Positions 14,617 through 15,141 of a stretch of DNA of 15,141 nucleotides are shown in pieces. The position numbers were made by a program, and so were the translations under genes. The notes under the pieces are model-generated. The model did not search any database. It was given only the letters and a program-made list of their open reading frames with translations, and had not been told where the DNA came from. The stretch is from Clostridiaceae bacterium (GTDB lineage: Bacteria; Bacillota; Clostridia; Saccharofermentanales; UBA5734), in NCBI GenBank assembly GCA_012727965.1, contig JAAYFZ010000154.1:1-15141 (forward strand), in the 5' to 3' direction. Every line of letters starts with the position of its first letter. The stretch's first letter is position 1.

Positions 14617-14883
14617 TTAGTCGTGTTTGGGCGACTGTGAAACCAATTTGACGCCTTTTGTTACGGCTGAAACGGCGTCAGCTCGATTCTGGAGAAAAGT
14701 AGCATCGATACTAGCAAAAAGCTCGCCTTTTCGCGTTACAACATAAGCAGCTGGAAGTTGATTGAGCGCATAAGCGATAACATCGAGACGACACTTATCA
14801 CAGCGGCACATTTCAACTTCTGCCATGTACCTGTCAGTAAGCTCAGATACGATGTCTTCATTGCAGTTTTTTAAATGATACAT
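14617..14883 (-). CDS. ComFB-like small protein
   Basis: An 88-residue protein matching the late-competence ComFB family: a Cys-rich segment MCRCDKC with Cys26, 28 and 31 (plus Cys7, possibly completing a zinc site) followed by LDVIAYALNQLPAAYVVTRKGELF (33-56). ComFB-domain proteins occur alone or fused to signalling domains, and members have been reported to bind cyclic dinucleotides; B. subtilis ComFB is dispensable for transformation. AGGAGG lies 5 nt before ATG 14883. It precedes the MMPL operon on the same strand. With no terminator visible in the 120-bp gap, some readthrough into that operon is possible. No comFA or comFC gene is in the window. Confidence 0.8.
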   Translation of the reverse strand: MYHLKNCNEDIVSELTDRYMAEVEMCRCDKCRLDVIAYALNQLPAAYVVTRKGELFASIDATFLQNRADAVSAVTKGVKLVSQSPKHD

Positions 14884-14923
14884 AGTTACCTCCTCATGAT
14901 AGGGAAATTATGCTCCAATGACG

Positions 14924-14929
14924 ATTATA
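14924..14929 (-). promoter_or_regulatory. Candidate -10 element of the ComFB-like gene
   Basis: A perfect TATAAT on the minus strand (within TATATAAT), about 40 bp before ATG 14883. The matching -35 region is only a T-run, so support is partial. The surrounding intergenic DNA is very AT-rich. Confidence 0.35.
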
Positions 14930-15037
14930 TAACATATTTGATCATAAAAAAACAGCAAATAATTATATACATGCCAGGGGTACTATATGTCATAATTAAG
15001 GATGTCTATAGCTAGCACAAGTGAGGAGCTGATATTT

Positions 15038-15141
15038 ATGACAAATGATAAAGTAACAGCCGCTGCTGACAATAATGGTGATGCGGAGAAAAAGATAGAG
15101 AATGAATATGCCAGAGATCAATATGTGCTTATGCAATATTT
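15038..15141 (+). CDS. N-terminal fragment of an unrecognised protein
   Basis: An open frame from ATG 15038, with GAGGAG 9 nt upstream, runs to the window edge (34 full codons). It reads MTNDKVTAAADNNGDAEKKI and continues ENEYARDQYVLMQYF. The start is polar and charged with no signal peptide or TM, so a cytoplasmic protein with a flexible N-terminus is likely. A CATAAT at 14991-14996 might be its -10, without a convincing -35. It is divergent from the ComFB-like gene. I cannot assign a family from this fragment. Confidence 0.6.
   Translation, partial: MTNDKVTAAADNNGDAEKKIENEYARDQYVLMQY

Noticed and set aside
14961..14998. Imperfect AT-rich inverted repeat (AATTAT and ATAATT arms) upstream of the last gene
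   Set aside because: Only six bases pair cleanly in a very AT-rich stretch; chance is likely and no regulator is implicated.

Overview
The window reads as a chromosomal stretch of a low-to-mid GC Gram-positive bacterium, most likely a member of Bacillota/Clostridia. The reasons are strong AGGAGG-type ribosome sites, a clostridial-looking PutP symporter, a zinc-ribbon/single-TM surface protein with an ABC-2 exporter, an MMPL/heptad-repeat/TetR operon, and no outer-membrane components. I cannot name the genus. No rRNA, tRNA, CRISPR array, insertion sequence or phage gene is visible.

Layout. Bases 1-117 hold the 3' end of a Nudix (MutT-like) gene on +. From 171 to 4074 four genes lie on -: a transglutaminase-like protein, a PutP-type sodium/solute symporter, a CPBP (CAAX-protease-like) membrane protein and a YjdF/DUF2238-like membrane protein. 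The last two form a tight pair. A terminator-like hairpin lies between the symporter and the transglutaminase gene. At 4075-4259 there is a divergent intergenic region with a near-consensus promoter firing right. It drives a four-gene + operon (4260-9739): a large membrane-anchored protein (two zinc ribbons, Pro/Glu linker, Gly/Tyr/Gln segment, one TM, ectodomain, repetitive Asp-Trp-Glu tail), then an ABC ATPase and two ABC-2 permeases with overlapping or abutting reading frames.

Convergent to this, on -, is a second export cassette (9774-14496): an MMPL/RND-type transporter, a secreted protein with Gly/Leu pseudo-heptads, and a TetR regulator. Upstream of the MMPL gene lies a 42-bp palindrome that overlaps the -10 element of a good promoter. 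It is the obvious candidate operator for the TetR protein, which would then autoregulate the operon. Further right are a ComFB-like gene (-) and the first 34 codons of an unrecognised + gene running off the window.

The most unusual unit is the zinc-ribbon/ectodomain/acid-aromatic-tail protein coupled to an ABC exporter. The ATPase start codon lies inside the end of the repeat-bearing gene, so the two genes appear translationally coupled. The best-supported regulatory element is the 42-bp operator/promoter in front of the MMPL operon. All functions are inferred from sequence motifs; no database search was possible.
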